From Cherax quadricarinatus (lineage: Eukaryota > Arthropoda > Malacostraca > Decapoda > Parastacidae), in the NCBI RefSeq assembly GCF_038502225.1, contig NC_091301.1:15725617-15789616 (forward strand): 64,000 bases of DNA, in the 5' to 3' direction. Of this stretch, positions 20,565-32,379 are shown piece after piece; the stretch's first letter is position 1; the number at the start of each line of letters is the position of its first letter. Made by a program: the position numbers and the translations under genes. The notes beneath the pieces are model-generated. The model saw only the letters and a list, made by a program, of their open reading frames with translations. It was not told the origin of the DNA and did no database searches.

Positions 20565-22823
20565 CAGTGGTCCCTCGTTTTTCGTAGTTAATCCATTCCT
20601 GGAGTTGCTACTAGTATTATCGAAATCTACGATTTGCAAATCAATTTTCCCCATAAGAAATAATGTAAATACAATTAATCCGTTCCTGACACCCAGAAGT
20701 ATTAAAAAAAATTTTTTTTACATGAAATATACGTGTAGTACATAAACAATACAATGGGAAATGATGAATGAAACATTAACAGCATAACACTTACCTTTAT
20801 TGGAGATTCTTCTTAGTGTATGGGAGACTGGAGGAGGAGAGATTGGATTGTTTACAGTTTGGAAGGGGAATCCCCTTCCAGCAACACCTCAGGTACCAAT
20901 TGCTTTTCTGGGGTTGCTTCTCTTCTCTGTTTCTTAATGCCACTAGGACCACCTTGAGTCTCACTGGAGTCCTGTCTCGCAAAATAACTGTGGAGAGAGC
21001 TCTGCTTCTGGCGTCTCTTTAACACTTCCCTAAAATGGCCGAAGACTTTGTCACTGTACATGTTGCCAACATGGCTTGCAACAACTTTGTCAGGGTGATG
21101 TTTCTCCATAAAGCTTTCCATCTTACCCTACATAGCAAAAATCTCTTTAATTTCTGAAGAAGGCACCTTCTTCCATCTCTTCCTCCTCCTCCTCCTCTGC
21201 AGCAAGATTCTGAGCTGCAATCTGTTGCTGTTCCTGCTGAAGCTCTTGCAGCTCCTCAGTGGTGAGCTCTTCGTTGTGGTCTTCCACCAACTCTTCCACA
21301 TCCAACCCCATGGAACTCCCCAGTGCCACAATTGATTTAACAACAGATATAGGCTCATCAGGGTCAGTCCCAAACCCTTGAAAATCCCTCTTGTCGACAC
21401 AATCTGGCCACAATTTTCTCCAAGCAGAGTTCAAAGTCCTGGTAGTCACTCCCTCCCTTAGGGTCAAGTGAGTGTCTGTGGTCACAGTCAAGCACCTGTG
21501 AAACATTGCTTTGGTGTAGTTTGCAATGACCTGCTGGTCCATGGGCTGGAAGAGAGGAGTGGTATTCGGGGGCAAGAACTTTACTGTGATGAACCCAAAC
21601 TCCTCGAAAATTAGGTCACCCAAGTTTGGAGGATGAGCAGGTGTATTGTCCATTAGTGGGAGGCACTTGAGATTTAATTTCTTTTCCAGGAGGTAATTCT
21701 TCACACTAGGGCCAAACACTTCATTGAACCACTCGACGAAAATTTCCCTCGTGACCCATGCCTTACTATTAGATTTCCAAAACACGCACAATTTACTCTT
21801 CTTAACATTGTTTTTCCTGAACACTCTGGGATTTTCAGAATGGTACACTAGTAGTGGCTTCACTTTGAAATCCCCACTAGCATTAGCACAGAACATTAGC
21901 GTCAGCCTGTCTTTCATAGGCTTGTGTCCTGGCATTGCCTTTTCCTCCTGTGTAATGAAGGTCCTCTTTGGCATTTTCTTCCAAAAGAGGCCTATTTCAT
22001 CACAATTGAACACTTGTTCAGGTTTCAGTCCTTCAGCCTCTATGTATTCCTTGAATTCATGCACATATTTTTCAGCCGCCCTGTGGTCCGAACTGGCAGC
22101 CTCACCACACTGTGTATGCCAGTACGGTTCTTAAATCTCTGAAACCAACCTTTGCTGGCCTTAAATTCACTCACATCACCACTATTTGCAGGCAATTTCT
22201 TTACCAGATCATTGTGCAACTGCCTAGCCTTTTCACAAATAATCGAAGTCATAAGAGTATCTCCTGCTAATTGTTTCTCGTTTATCCACACCAATAATAA
22301 CTTCTCAACATCTTCGAGTACTGGTGATCTCATTTTTGTCAGCATAGTTACCCCCTTTGCAACAGCAGCATCCTTGATTTCCTTTTTCTTGGCCACTATG
22401 GAACATATGGTTGTGTAGGGTTTCTTATACATGCTGGCCAGTTCGGCCGCACTTGTGCCACTTTCACATTGTTCAATGATGTTTTTCTTAAATTCAATCG
22501 TATTTCTCGCCTTTACCACAGACTTGGCATTAGGAGCTTTCTTTGGAGCCATGGTAGCTTATTTAGTACTTGCAAGCACTAAAGTGAGTGGAATATTATG
22601 AAATATTTCGTAGGAGCACGTGAGGGGACCTTCGCTCACTGGTAAACAATGCCAGACTGGCTGGGTAGGGAGGCCGCCCCGGCTCACACTGTGCGTACGC
22701 ATCCCGGACGAACTACTATTCGTGAGTCAACCTATGATTAGCCAGCCCATGTTTATACGAAAATATCCCTATGATTTCCGAAATCTACGATTCCTGAGAA
22801 CTACGAAAAACGAGGGACCACTG
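20565..22823 (-). mobile_element. Tigger/pogo transposon, copy 2
   Basis: The ends are CAGTGGTCCCTCGTTTTTCG and CGAAAAACGAGGGACCACTG. TA lies at 20563-20564 and 22824-22825. It sits in FAM98 intron 6, in the same orientation as the gene. It contains the least damaged transposase frame of the three copies. Confidence 0.93.
20852..22552 (-). pseudogene. Tigger transposase pseudogene, copy 2
   Basis: It starts MAPKKAPNAK with an intact ATG. It carries HTH FKKNIIEQCESGTSAAELAS, a CENP-B-type domain SKGWFQRFKNRTGIHSV, then the DDE core with FNCDEIGLFWKKMPKR, PLMDNTPAHPPN and LFQPMDQQVIANY: all three expected Asp residues are visible. One frameshift falls near 22085 (after GIHSVVR), a short internal deletion near 21470 (after LTLRE) and another disruption near 21130-21145. 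It ends VLLEGDSPSKL, TAA. The acidic E-run preceding the tail is typical of this family. Confidence 0.9.
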
Positions 22824-22939
22824 TAATGCCTTTTTGTGGTTAAATTCAATTGCAAATCAAGTTTTATGGCAAGATATTTACCAAAGTTAATTTTAGAATG
22901 AAAAGCAGCCATATCAGTCATTCCTTGTCCTGAATTTGT

Positions 22940-23430
22940 TTTGTACAACAAATGCAGTAGGGTTGCTGAGGTGGTTTGGACATGTAGACAGAACGGAACG
23001 AAACAGAATGACAGTGTATAAATCTGTAGGGGAAGGAAGGCGGGGTAGGGGTCGGCCTAGGAAAAGTTGGAGAGAGGGGGTAAAGGAGGTTTTGTGTGTG
23101 AGGGGCTTGGACTTCCAGCAAGCATGCATGAGTGTATTTGATAGGACTGAATGGAGATAAATGGTTTTTAGGGCTTGATGTGCTGTTGGAGTGTGAGCAG
23201 GGTAACTTTTGTGAAGGGATTCAGGGAAACCAGCAGGCCAGATTTGAGTCCTGGAGATGGGAAGTACAGTGTCTGCACTCTGGAGGAGGGGTGTTAATGT
23301 TGCAGTTTTATAACTGTAGTGTAAGCACGCCTCTGGCAAGACAGTAATGGAGTGAATAATGATGAAAGTTATTCTTTTTTGGGCCACCCTGCCTTGGTGG
23401 GAAGCAGCCAATGTGTTAATAAAAATAAAT
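22940..23430 (+). mobile_element. 5'-truncated LINE, subfamily B
   Basis: It starts at GLLRWFGHVDRTERNRM and runs through GRGRPRKSWREGVKEVL and LDFQQACMSVFDRTEW to the subfamily B 3' UTR (TCTGGCAAGACAG) and the CACCCTGCCTTGGTGGGAA end with an AAATAAATTA tail. Confidence 0.85.
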
Positions 23431-23431
23431 T

Positions 23432-23488
23432 AATGTAGTAGCAGTAGGTTGGCAGACAGTAACCAGCCAGGGAAGTACTACTGAAAAA
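23432..23488 (+). mobile_element. LINE 5' leader fragment
   Basis: AGTAGCAGTAGGTTGGCAGA..CCAGGGAAGTACTAC matches the extreme 5' end of the intact LINE (57508-57545). It is isolated between a LINE 3' end and a Penelope fragment. Confidence 0.65.
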
Positions 23489-24168
23489 AATGGCACAATA
23501 CCGTGACTGGAACGATACACAAATAACCCGCACATAGAAGAGAGGAGCTTACGATGACATTTCGGTCAGACTTAGACCATTTACAAAGTCACACTAACGA
23601 AAAGGAGAGAAGGAGGGGTATATATAGGCAGGAGGTGGTGGTAGTAGTAGTGGAGGTAGAAGGTAGTAGTAGTGGGGAAGGTAGTAAGAAGGAAGAGGAG
23701 CCAGTCAAATACTAAGAGGAGCACTGGAAGGGAGCTAGGTGCCCACAGAGGGTAAGAGCAAGAACACAGAGGGCAGAGGGAGGAAAAAATAAAATAAATA
23801 AATAATGAAGGAACAAATACACAAGGCAGAAGAAAGACAACCCAAAGGAGAAAAAGGAAAGAGGAAAGGGGAAGAGAGAAGAAAAAGGAGGAATCAGGTT
23901 AAGTTACAGGTGTTCTGAAATTTGGAGCATTTTAATTTTACAATGTAGTGGGAAAGGAAGGCATCTACAGAGACGAAGCCAGGACTAAGATTCATACAAG
24001 AAAAGCTGTGTATTAGGGAGGATTCAGCCAGATGGTGACTGTTGAAAGTAAGGAACACAGTTTTAGCAGAAGACCAGTCAATAGGATGGCTGTGATCTCT
24101 GACGTGACAAAAAAGAGCACTGTTAGTGTCAGCAAGCCTAACACTACTTTCGTGTTAGCCTTGCCCTC
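23489..24168 (-). mobile_element. Penelope-like element, C-terminus and terminal region
   Basis: On the minus strand an uninterrupted frame from about 24165 to TGA at 23893-23895 reads ..LADTNSALFCHVRDHSHPID, WSSAKTVFLTF and ESSLIHSFSCMNLSPGFVSV. This is the region following the GIY-YIG endonuclease core of Penelope-like elements. The downstream 400 bp leads into CTTTGTAAATGGTC..GACCGAAATG and GCGGGTTATTTGTGTATC, the terminal sequence shared with the palindrome at 13480-13826. The GIY-YIG core and RT are missing. Confidence 0.82.
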
Positions 24169-25418
24169 TGATGGGGAGTTTTGAACCAAGTGAGAGAGTA
24201 CTTGTAGTGGGAGACCTAAATGCTAAAGTGGGTAAAATTGCTGTGGAGGTAGTGGTAGGTAAGTCTGGGGTGCCAGGAAAAAATGAAAATGGATAGCCTT
24301 TAATTATGTACAGAGAGAGATTTGGTAATACATATTACATATTTCAGGTAAGAGAGGATAAATATGTATACAAGATATGATATAGCATGTACTGATAGTA
24401 GTTTGTTAGATTGCAATGCTGGATAAAAGGATGATGGGTAGACTTCAGGATGTGCATGTTTATAGGGGGCAACAGATACACAAGATCATTTTTTTAGTTG
24501 TAGCTACAGTTAGAGTAAGAGGAAGATGGGACAAAAGGAAAATGGCAACAGCAAGTAAGAGAAAAGTGAAAGTTTATAAACTAAGGGAGGAGGAAGTTAG
24601 GGTGACATATAAACAACTATTGGGAGAAAGGTGGGCTAATGAGAGTATAGGTAGTATGGGGGTTGAAGAGTGGGATAGTTTTAAAAAGGCAGTGTTAGAA
24701 AGCACAGCAGAAGTTTGTGGTTATAGGAAGATGGGTGCAAGAGGAAAGAGGAGTGATTGGTGGAATGAGGTAAAGTGTGTGTTAAAACAGAAAAAGGTCA
24801 CGTATGAGAGATTTTTACAGAGCAGAAGTGATATAAGCAGGGTTCAGTATATAAAGAGTAAAAGAGGTTAAGAGAGTGGTGAGGGAGTGCATAAGGAGAG
24901 CAAATGATAGTGGGTGAGGTGCTGTCAACAAATTTTGCTGAGAATAAGAAAATTTTGGAGAGAGATAAATAGGTTAAGAAAGACTAGGTAATGAATGAAT
25001 TTGTCAGTTAAAAACAGAATAGGGGAGTTAGCAGATGGGGAGTTGGAGGTATTGAGAAGATGGAGGGAATATTTTGAGGAACTTTTAAATGTTGATGAAG
25101 AAAGGGAGGCAATAATTTCATGCATTGGCCAGGGAAGCATAACATCTTTTAGAAGTGAAGAAGAGCCAGACGTGAGTGTGGGGAAGGTGCGCGAGGCATT
25201 AGGTAGAATGAAAGGAAGTAAAGCAGCTGGAACTGATGGGATCATGACGGAAATGTTAAAAGCAGGGGATAAGGAGATATAGTGTTGGAGAGGTTGGCAC
25301 TTTGGTTGAACAGATGTCTGACAGAGGGGAAAGTACCCAGGGATTGGCAGTGTGTGTGTATAATTCCTTTATACAAGGGAAAGGGGGCAAAAGAGTTTGT
25401 AAAAATTATAGGGGAAGA

Positions 25419-25627
25419 AGTTTACCGAGTTCTTCATTGGGAAGTGGAACAGAATTCTTCCTCCGTAAACCATGCTGCATGACGTAAGAGGTGACTAAAA
25501 TACCAGGAGCAAGGGGCTAGTAACACCATCTCCTGTATATATTACTAAATTTAAAGGAAAGAGCTTTCATTTTTCTTGCTGGGCCACCCTGCCTCGGTGG
25601 TAAACGACAGTAGTACTAGTTTACTGA
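25419..25627 (+). mobile_element. Short chimeric retroposon: LINE 5' leader joined to LINE 3' tail
   Basis: The insert 25429-25617 consists of leader sequence (GGAAGTGGAACAGAATTCTT through GCAAGGGGCTAGTAAC..CTCCTGTATATATTACTAAA) fused to the LINE 3' terminus (GGGCCACCCTGCCTCGGTGG). There is no EN-RT between. It is bounded by AGTTTACCGA (25419-25428) and AGTTTACTGA (25618-25627), a target duplication with one mismatch. It sits inside RT coding text (SLLSIPGK region). Confidence 0.8.
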
Positions 25628-26302
25628 ATATACTAGGTAAAGTGTATGGTAGGGTTATTATTGAAAGAATTAGAGATAAGACAGAGCAGGATGAACAAGG
25701 AGGCTATAGAATGGGTAGGAGATGTGTAGATCACGCATTTACATTAAAATATATAAATGAACAATATTTAGATAAAGGTAGGGACGTTTTCATTGCATTT
25801 ATGGATTTAAAAAAAGGCATATGATAGGGTGGATAGGGAAGCAATGTGGCAGTTGTTACAAGTGTATGGAATCGGTAGCAAGATACTAAAGGCTGTAAAG
25901 AGTTTTCTTGAGGATGGTGAGGCTCAGGTTAGGGTGTGTAGGAGAGGGAGATTACTTTCCAGTAAAAGTAGGCCTCAGACAGGAGTGTGTAATGTCAGCA
26001 TGGTTGTTTAACATATTTATAGAGGGGGTTGTAAAAGAAGTAAATGCTAGGGTATTGGGGAGAGGGGTGGGATTAAATTATGGGGAATCAAATACAAAAT
26101 GGGAGTTGTCACAGTTACTGTTTGCTGATGATACTGTGCTTCTGGGAGATTCTAGAGAAGCTGCAAAGGTTAGTGAACGAGTTTGGGAAGGTGTGTAAAG
26201 AAAGTTGAAAGTGAACATAGATTAGAATAAGGTGATACAGGTATCAAACAAGTTAAGCAAAGAAAAATTGGATATCACATTTTAGGGAGTATGGAAGAGG
26301 TG

Positions 26303-26547
26303 AATTTTATTTTTTTTAATGTCAGCCGTCTCCCACCAAGGCAGGGTGACCCAAAAAGAAAGAAAATCCCCAAAAAGAAAATACTTTCATCAACATTCAA
26401 CACTTTCACCTCAATCACATACAATCACTGTTTTTGCAGAGGTGCCCAGAATACAACAGTTTAGAAGCATATACATATAAAGATACACAACATATCCCTC
26501 CAAACTGCAAATATCCCAAACCCCTCCTTTAAAGTGCAGGCATTGTT
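26303..26547 (-). mobile_element. Solo LINE subfamily A 3' end
   Basis: The minus-strand text covers only the last 240 bp (from GCCTGCACTTTAAAGGAGGG to GGGTCACCCTGCCTTGGTGG). It splits the coding sequence ..MEEVN/VFRYLGVDLSADG of the plus-strand LINE, so it inserted later. Confidence 0.82.
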
Positions 26548-27831
26548 CAGATATTTGGGAGTAGATTTGTCAGCAGATGGGCTTATGAAAGATGAGGTTA
26601 ACAATAAAACTACTGAAGGAAAAAAGGTGAGTGGTGCATTTAGGTGTCTGTGGAGACAAAAAAACATTATCCATGGAGGCAAAGAAGGGAATGTACGAGA
26701 GTACAGCAGTACCTCCGTGCATAACAAAAAAAAAAAAACGTTATCCATGGAGGCAAAGAAGGGAATGTACGAGAGTACAGCGGTACCAACATTCTTCTAT
26801 GGGTGGGAAGCATGGGTTGTGAATGAGAGGAGGCTGGAGATAGTGGAGATGTCATGTCTAAGGGCAATGTGTGGTATAAATATCATGCAAAGAATTTGTA
26901 GTGTGGAGTTACAAAAGTGTTATTCAGAGGGCTGAAGAGGGGTTATTGAGGTGGTTTGGTCATTTAGAGAAAATGGTTCAAAATAGAATGACTTGGAGAC
27001 TGTATAAATCTGTAGTGGAGGGAAGGAGGGGTAGGGGTAGTTCTAGGAAAGGATGTGTTAGATAGTAGTGAATGGAGACAAATAGTTTTTGGGACCTGAT
27101 GAGCTGTTGGAGTGTGAGCAGAATAATATCTTGTGAAGTGATTCGGGGAAACCGGTTAGCTGGACTCGAGTCCCGGAGGTGGGAAGTACAATGCCTGCAC
27201 TCTAAAGGAGGAATTTGAGATATTGGCTGTTTGGAATGACATTAAATTGTCATAATTGGGCACCTCTGCAAAGACAGTGATAATGTATGAATGATGGTGA
27301 AAGTGTTTCTTTTTGGGCGTCACCATGCCTTGGTGGGAGATGGCCGGCGTGTTAAAAAAAAAAAAAAATGCAAGGATAGCATAATTAAGCATGGTATGCT
27401 AAAGGATGAAATTAAAAAATTGCATGACAAAAAGTGCAGATTTTACATGCTATTGGTAGATGAAAATGAATGCTACAGAAAAAAAAAAAAAACATGTTTC
27501 CCAACCTTCACTTTGTGGAAAGGTTAAATCAACTTCAAATATTCAAAATGTTGTTAATTAAGTTTGTTTCTGGACAAATGAAGCAAAAATGCTCAATTTT
27601 TTCTACTCTACCCTATGGAGTAATTACTGGCTCCACCTCAAGCTAAGCTTACATAGAAGTTCTCTTCAACAAACTTCACGGAAATGTTAATAAATAAAAT
27701 AAACAAATGACACTAAATGGACAAACACATTAGGAACTAGTGTGATGTACTGATATTTAATAAAATCTGCTCAGAGTTTTTACAATGGAGTCTATATGAC
27801 TGAAGAAAACTTACCTACATCATATATTTAC

Positions 27832-28017
27832 CTTATTTAGAGCAGATTTTGTCTGTTTGCGAACAGATGCACTGCTGGTTTTCTCTAGAACAGCTAGATC
27901 CTCGCGAGCAGCAAGCACATCACCAATTGAGACATTGGGTTCCTCCTTCATTTGATCACGTCTAGACCTGAATGCTTTTGTTAAATCATTTTCTCGCATC
28001 TTTGCTTTGTCTGACCA
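27832..28017 (-). CDS. FAM98A: FAM98 exon 6
   Basis: It has 62 codons between CATAG and donor GTAAAT. It begins WSDKAKMREN and contains VSIGDVLAAREDLAVLEKTS and SVRKQTKSALNK. This matches WSDRAK...SIAHLLAAREDLSKILRTSSGSIREKTACAINK of vertebrate FAM98. Phase 0 at both ends. Confidence 0.95.
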
Positions 28018-28214
28018 CTATGAAAAAATAAAAATAGATGCATTGTTAATTTTACAAAATTAAATAAATGAAGAATTATAAATGCACCATTTTGCTGGTG
28101 ACAAAATTTCTCCTGTAAATGATAACTCAAAACACCTTAAACAGAGGTTTATATTATAAACCTATTTTTCAAGCACTCGTTTAATCATATTGGTATAACC
28201 TAAGTTTTTGAACT

Positions 28215-28320
28215 GTAGTATCAATATGCCTCTGGCAAGACAGTGATGGAACTAGTGATGATGAAAGTGTTTCTTCTTTTTCGGGTCACCCTGCCTTGGT
28301 GGGAAACAGCATGTGTGAAA
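28215..28320 (+). mobile_element. Solo LINE subfamily B 3' tail
   Basis: CTCTGGCAAGACAGTGATGG and TCGGGTCACCCTGCCTTGG match the last 110 bp of the subfamily B 3' UTR. It lies in FAM98 intron 5, between exons 5 and 6. Confidence 0.75.
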
Positions 28321-28614
28321 GAAAACATACTTTCATGTATGTATAATCAATTAGAAAATTAAATTAATTTATTTTTCTCTGAATTATCTAATCATTTGTA
28401 TGATGTCAGTGCCATAAAGAAACATCACTCTTATTATTAAAAAATGGAATGCTAAAGCTTACACGTGGATTTATTTCATTGTTGCAAATAAACTTTGAGA
28501 AGTAACCATGCAAGATGAGAACTTAAGCTACAACATAAATTTGCTACACTGTAAATCTATATAACTGGTCTAAAAACTTCACAAATCTCTCATAAGAAAG
28601 GCATGATTCCTAAC

Positions 28615-28794
28615 CTGAAATGACTGTACTGTGACATCCAGACGTTTAATCATCATCTCTCTTCGCATTCTATATTCGTTTTGCATTTCCTTTTGCATCT
28701 CCTCCAACATCTTCCATTGCTTGTCTGTTAGGACACCAGTGAAAAGTGGTTTACCAATCAGAGAAGCATGAGCTTTACTTTTAACGTCATTCAC
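28615..28794 (-). CDS. FAM98A: FAM98 exon 5
   Basis: It has 60 codons between TTTCAG and donor GTTAGG. It encodes VNDVKSKAHASLIGKPLFTG, a basic amphipathic stretch (TDKQWKMLEEMQKEMQNEY) and RREMMIKRLDVTVQSFQ. The RRxMLxxRLDVTxQSF block is the most recognisable FAM98 signature. Phase 0 at both ends. The 7.5-kb intron 4 upstream contains a Tigger element, a broken piggyBac element and a chimeric retroposon. Confidence 0.95.
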
Positions 28795-28895
28795 CTGAAA
28801 GGAGATGAAAACTTGTAATTCTCATTATATAAAGCAAAATATTTTCATAAACTACCATAAATAAATTTTAATGGATATACAGAGGAAAGAGAATG

Positions 28896-29089
28896 AGTGA
28901 CTTTCACAACCCCAAATCCTGAGGCGTCTCCTGGTGTCGAAAATTTTTTTTGGGGAAAAAAAAAAAAAATTTCTTATGAAATGATAAGAGAATCTTTTCC
29001 TGACGGTAATGACACCAAAAGAATGAAATTTGAATTTGATAGAAAACTTATGGAATTATGCTCTCGCGAAGTTAGCAACCTCGGCGATA
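28896..29089. mobile_element. TTAA-type MITE, left part (hosting Tigger copy 3)
   Basis: A diverged left end (CCCCAAATCCTGAGGCG), then the consensus AAATGATAAGAGAATCTTTTCC and AGTTAGCAACCTCGGCGATA. Tigger copy 3 begins right after TA at 29088-29089. The MITE resumes at 31312. Confidence 0.75.
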
Positions 29090-31311
29090 CAGTGGACCCT
29101 TGATAAGCATGAGGCTTGAAAGTAGTAATTTTCGAAAAAACGTAACATCATTTTCGCCAAAACTGACTCGTGAATTGTCGTTTGACTTCCAAATAGTCGT
29201 TTGTCCCGGACGTGTACTCACAGCTCTGAGCCGCCTCACACTCCCTTCCCAGCCAGTGTGGCACTGTTTACCAGTGAGTGATGGTCCTCTCACTTGTTCA
29301 TACGAAATATTTCATAATATTCCATTCGTTTTAGTGCTTGCAACTGCTAAATACGTTACCATGGCTCCAAAGAAAGCTCCTAGTGCCAGGCCTTCGGTAA
29401 AGAAGGCGAGAAATACAACTGATTTCAAGAAAAGCATCATTGAACAATATGAAAGTGGCGTACGTGTGGCCGAACTGGCCAGGATGTATAAGAAACCCCA
29501 TACAACCATAGCTTCCATCGTGGCCAAGAAAAAGGAAATCAAGGAAGCTGTTGTTGCAAAGGGGGTAAATATGCTGACAAAAATGAGATTGCCAGTACTC
29601 GAGATGTTGAGAAGTTATTGTTAGTGTGGGTCAACGAGAAACAATTAGCAGGAGATAGTCTTATGATGCCACCGTAGTGGCATACACAGTGTGATAAGGC
29701 ATGATGAGGCTGCCAGTTTAGACCAAATTCCAGCTACAAAATTTGTAAGTGAATTCAAGGAGTACATACAGACTGAACAATTAAAACCACAACAAGTGAT
29801 GAAACAGGCCTCTTTTGGAAGAAAATGCCAAAGAGGACCTACATTACTTGGGAGGAAAAGGGACTGCCAGGACACAAGCCTATGAAAGACAGGCTGATGC
29901 TCATGTTTTGTAGTAATGCTAGTGGGGATTTCAAAATGAAGCTGTTACTAGTGTACCATTCTGAAAATCCCAGAGCATTCAAGAAAAACAATGCTATGAA
30001 GAGTAAATTGTGTGTCTTTTTGAAAGCTAATAATAAGGCATGGGGCATGAGGGAAATTTTCGTTGAGTGGTTCAATGAAGAGTTTGGCCCCAGTATGAAG
30101 AATTACCTCCTGGAAAAGAAATTGGATCTCAAGTGCCTCCCACTAATGGACAATACACCTGCTCATCCTCCAAACTTGGATGACCTAATTCTGGAGGAGT
30201 ATGGGAGTAAAGGAGTAAAGCTCTTTCCCCCTAATACCACTCCTCTCCTCCAGCCCATGGACCAGCAGATCATTTCAAACTTTAAAAAACTCTACACCAA
30301 AGCAATGTTTCAAAGGTGCTTTAATGTGACCTCAGACACTCAATTGACCCCAAGAGAGTTTTGGAAAGATCACTTCAGTATCCTCCATTGCATAAGCCTT
30401 ATAGGTAAGGCTTTGGAGGGAGTGACTCCCAGGATTTTGAACTCTGCTTGGAGAAAATTGTGGCCAGATTGTGTCCATAAGAAGGATTTTGAAGGGTTTG
30501 GGGCTGACCCTGATGAGCCTATGGCAGTTGTGGAATCTATTGTGGGGTTGGGGAGTTCCATGGGGTTGGATGTGAGTTTGGAGGATGTGGAAGAGTTGGA
30601 GGACTACAATGAAGAGCTAACCACTGAGGAGCTGCAAGAGCTTCAGCTGGAACAGCAACAGACTGCAGTTCAGAATACTGCTGCAGAGGAGGAGGAAGAG
30701 AGATGGAAGAAGTTGCCTTCTTCAGAAATTAAGGAGATTTTTGAAATGTGGGGTAGGATGGAATAATTTATGGAGAAACGTAACCCTGACATGGCTGTTG
30801 CAAGCCATATCGGCAACTTGTACAGTGAAAGTCTTGGCCCATTATAGGGAAGTTTTAAAGAGATGCTAGAAACAGAGCTCTCTGGACACTTTTTTTTGCG
30901 AGAGGGGGCTCCAGGGACTCTCAAGCTGGTCCTAGTGGCATTAAGAAACAGAGAAGAGAAGTAACCCCAGAAAAGGACTTGGTACCTGAGGTGTTGATGG
31001 AAGGGGATTCCTCTTCCAAACAGTAAATAATGCAATCTCTCTCCTCCTCCAGTCTTCCATACACTAAGAAGAATCGCCAATAAAGGTAAGTGTTATGCTG
31101 TTAATGTTTCATTCATCATGTCCCATTTTATTGTGTATGTACTACATCTATATTTCATGTAAAAATTTTTTTTTGTTTCAATAATGCTGGGTGTCTGGAA
31201 CGGATTAATTGTATTTACATTATTTCTTATGGGGAAAATGGTTTCGAAAACTGTTAATTTCGAAAATAGTCTCACTTCCTGGAATGGATTACGAAAAACG
31301 AGGGGCCACTG
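29090..31311 (+). mobile_element. Tigger/pogo transposon, copy 3
   Basis: The ends are CAGTGGACCCTTGATAAG and CGAAAAACGAGGGGCCACTG. TA is duplicated at 29088-29089 and 31312-31313. It was inserted into a TTAA MITE (CGGCGATA / TTTATTAATCGGCGATTTT). It lies in FAM98 intron 4, opposite to the gene's orientation. Confidence 0.9.
29361..31026 (+). pseudogene. Tigger transposase pseudogene, copy 3
   Basis: ATG at 29361 begins MAPKKAPSARPSVKKARNTT and HTH FKKSIIEQYESGVRVAELAR. A frame break after MRLPVLE and a deletion of about 130 bp near 29668 (relative to copies 1 and 2) remove much of the CENP-B domain. A deletion of about 10 bp at 29797 removes FNC before the first catalytic Asp and shifts the frame. 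The rest (29825-30766) keeps LMDNTPAHPPN and LLQPMDQQIISNFKK. Further breaks follow after RMEXF. It ends GDSSSKQ, TAA. Confidence 0.9.
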
Positions 31312-31855
31312 TATTTATTAATCGGCGATTTTGCCCACTTTGAGCCCTATTTTCGGCTAATTCCATTGTTCCAGTCGACCAAACTCGTAGCTATTTCTTT
31401 AAAACTCCATTTGCTCTATTGATTGAGCACAAGAAACTGCCCATTTACTGATTTCAACTACCCAATAATGTGGTCAGGAATTTGCAATTTGGTCAATTTC
31501 ACACAAATTAAAAAATATGCCTTTTTAAAAATAAGGTCCAGAATGAACAAGGCAGACATTCCTGGCTCTAAAATAACATCATCTCTGTTCATCAGTCACA
31601 TCTCCAGGCCCCTCTGATATTACTCTTTCTTTCTATTTTGAATTTTTATTCAAACAAAAAATAGAAGATTTACTGTTATGTAGACTACTGCAATATTGTA
31701 ATAACTGTAGAAATAATGTCAACCCATTCATGACCGCATATTAGGATGGCTAGCTGGACATTTATTGCACAATGACATTTGTTTACTTTTGAACATCAGA
31801 AAAAATCAAACATTTCCCCTACTCTGAGCTCCATTTCAAGGTTCTTTTCATAGTA
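31312..31855. mobile_element. TTAA-type MITE, middle part
   Basis: It resumes the copy split at 29089 (ATCGGCGATTTTGCCCACTT) and runs to CTTTTCATAGTA at 31855, where another Tigger fragment starts at TA (31854-31855). The MITE's right-hand text reappears at 34978. Confidence 0.72.
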
Positions 31856-32365
31856 CAGTGGAACCTCAAATTTTGAACATATCGCTTATTGAACTCTTCG
31901 AAAATCGACTGCTTTTTTCGAACCAACTTCGTCCCTATATCAAACTAGCCCCTATTTTCGAACCGCCAGGTACCGGACCTGTCCGCCTTCTTCAAAGATT
32001 AAGAAGATTTGCGCCAAGTGGAATGATGTCCAAATGTTTGTGGAGAAGTACCACTCTGAGCAAGCTGAAACAAGCCATCTTTGCAACAAGTTCAGTTATA
32101 AAACCATGTCCCATTTTAGGGAAATCTTAAAGAGGCACCAGAAACAGTGGACTGTGGACAGTTATTTTGTGAGACAGGGGTCCAGTGACTCTCAAGTTGG
32201 TCTTAGTGGCATTAAAAGACAGAGAAGGTAAGTAACCCTAGAGAGGGCTTTGATACCTAAAGTCCTTATGGAGGGGGATTCCCCTTCCAAACACTAACCC
32301 CAACTCTCTCTCTCCTCCTCCATATCTTCCAGATGCCATCACCAATCTTCAATAAAGATAAGTAA
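31856..32365 (+). mobile_element. Tigger-family remnant with transposase C-terminus
   Basis: The left end is CAGTGGAACCTCAAATTTTG at a TA. After a large internal deletion it reads the C-terminal tail EKYHSEQAETSHLCNKFSY, HFREILKRHQKQWTVDSYF and VRQGSSDSQ. No right end is present; it stops at the LINE tail at about 32380. Confidence 0.75.
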
Positions 32366-32379
32366 AAATGTTATTTTAT

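Larger units (their letters stand above)
24172..27361 (+). mobile_element. LINE, EN to 3' end, broken and twice interrupted
   Basis: It starts in the endonuclease (GSFEPSERVLVVGDLNAKVG) and runs through DVHVYRG, the linker, AAGTDGIMTEML, the RT and the C-terminus to the 3' UTR ending TGGTGGGAGATGGCCGGCG plus an A run. It is interrupted by a chimeric retroposon (25429-25617) and a solo LINE 3' end (26303-26547). Frame breaks occur near 24285, 24410, 25275, 25815 and later. A 73-bp segment is duplicated in tandem at 26660-26805. Confidence 0.82.
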
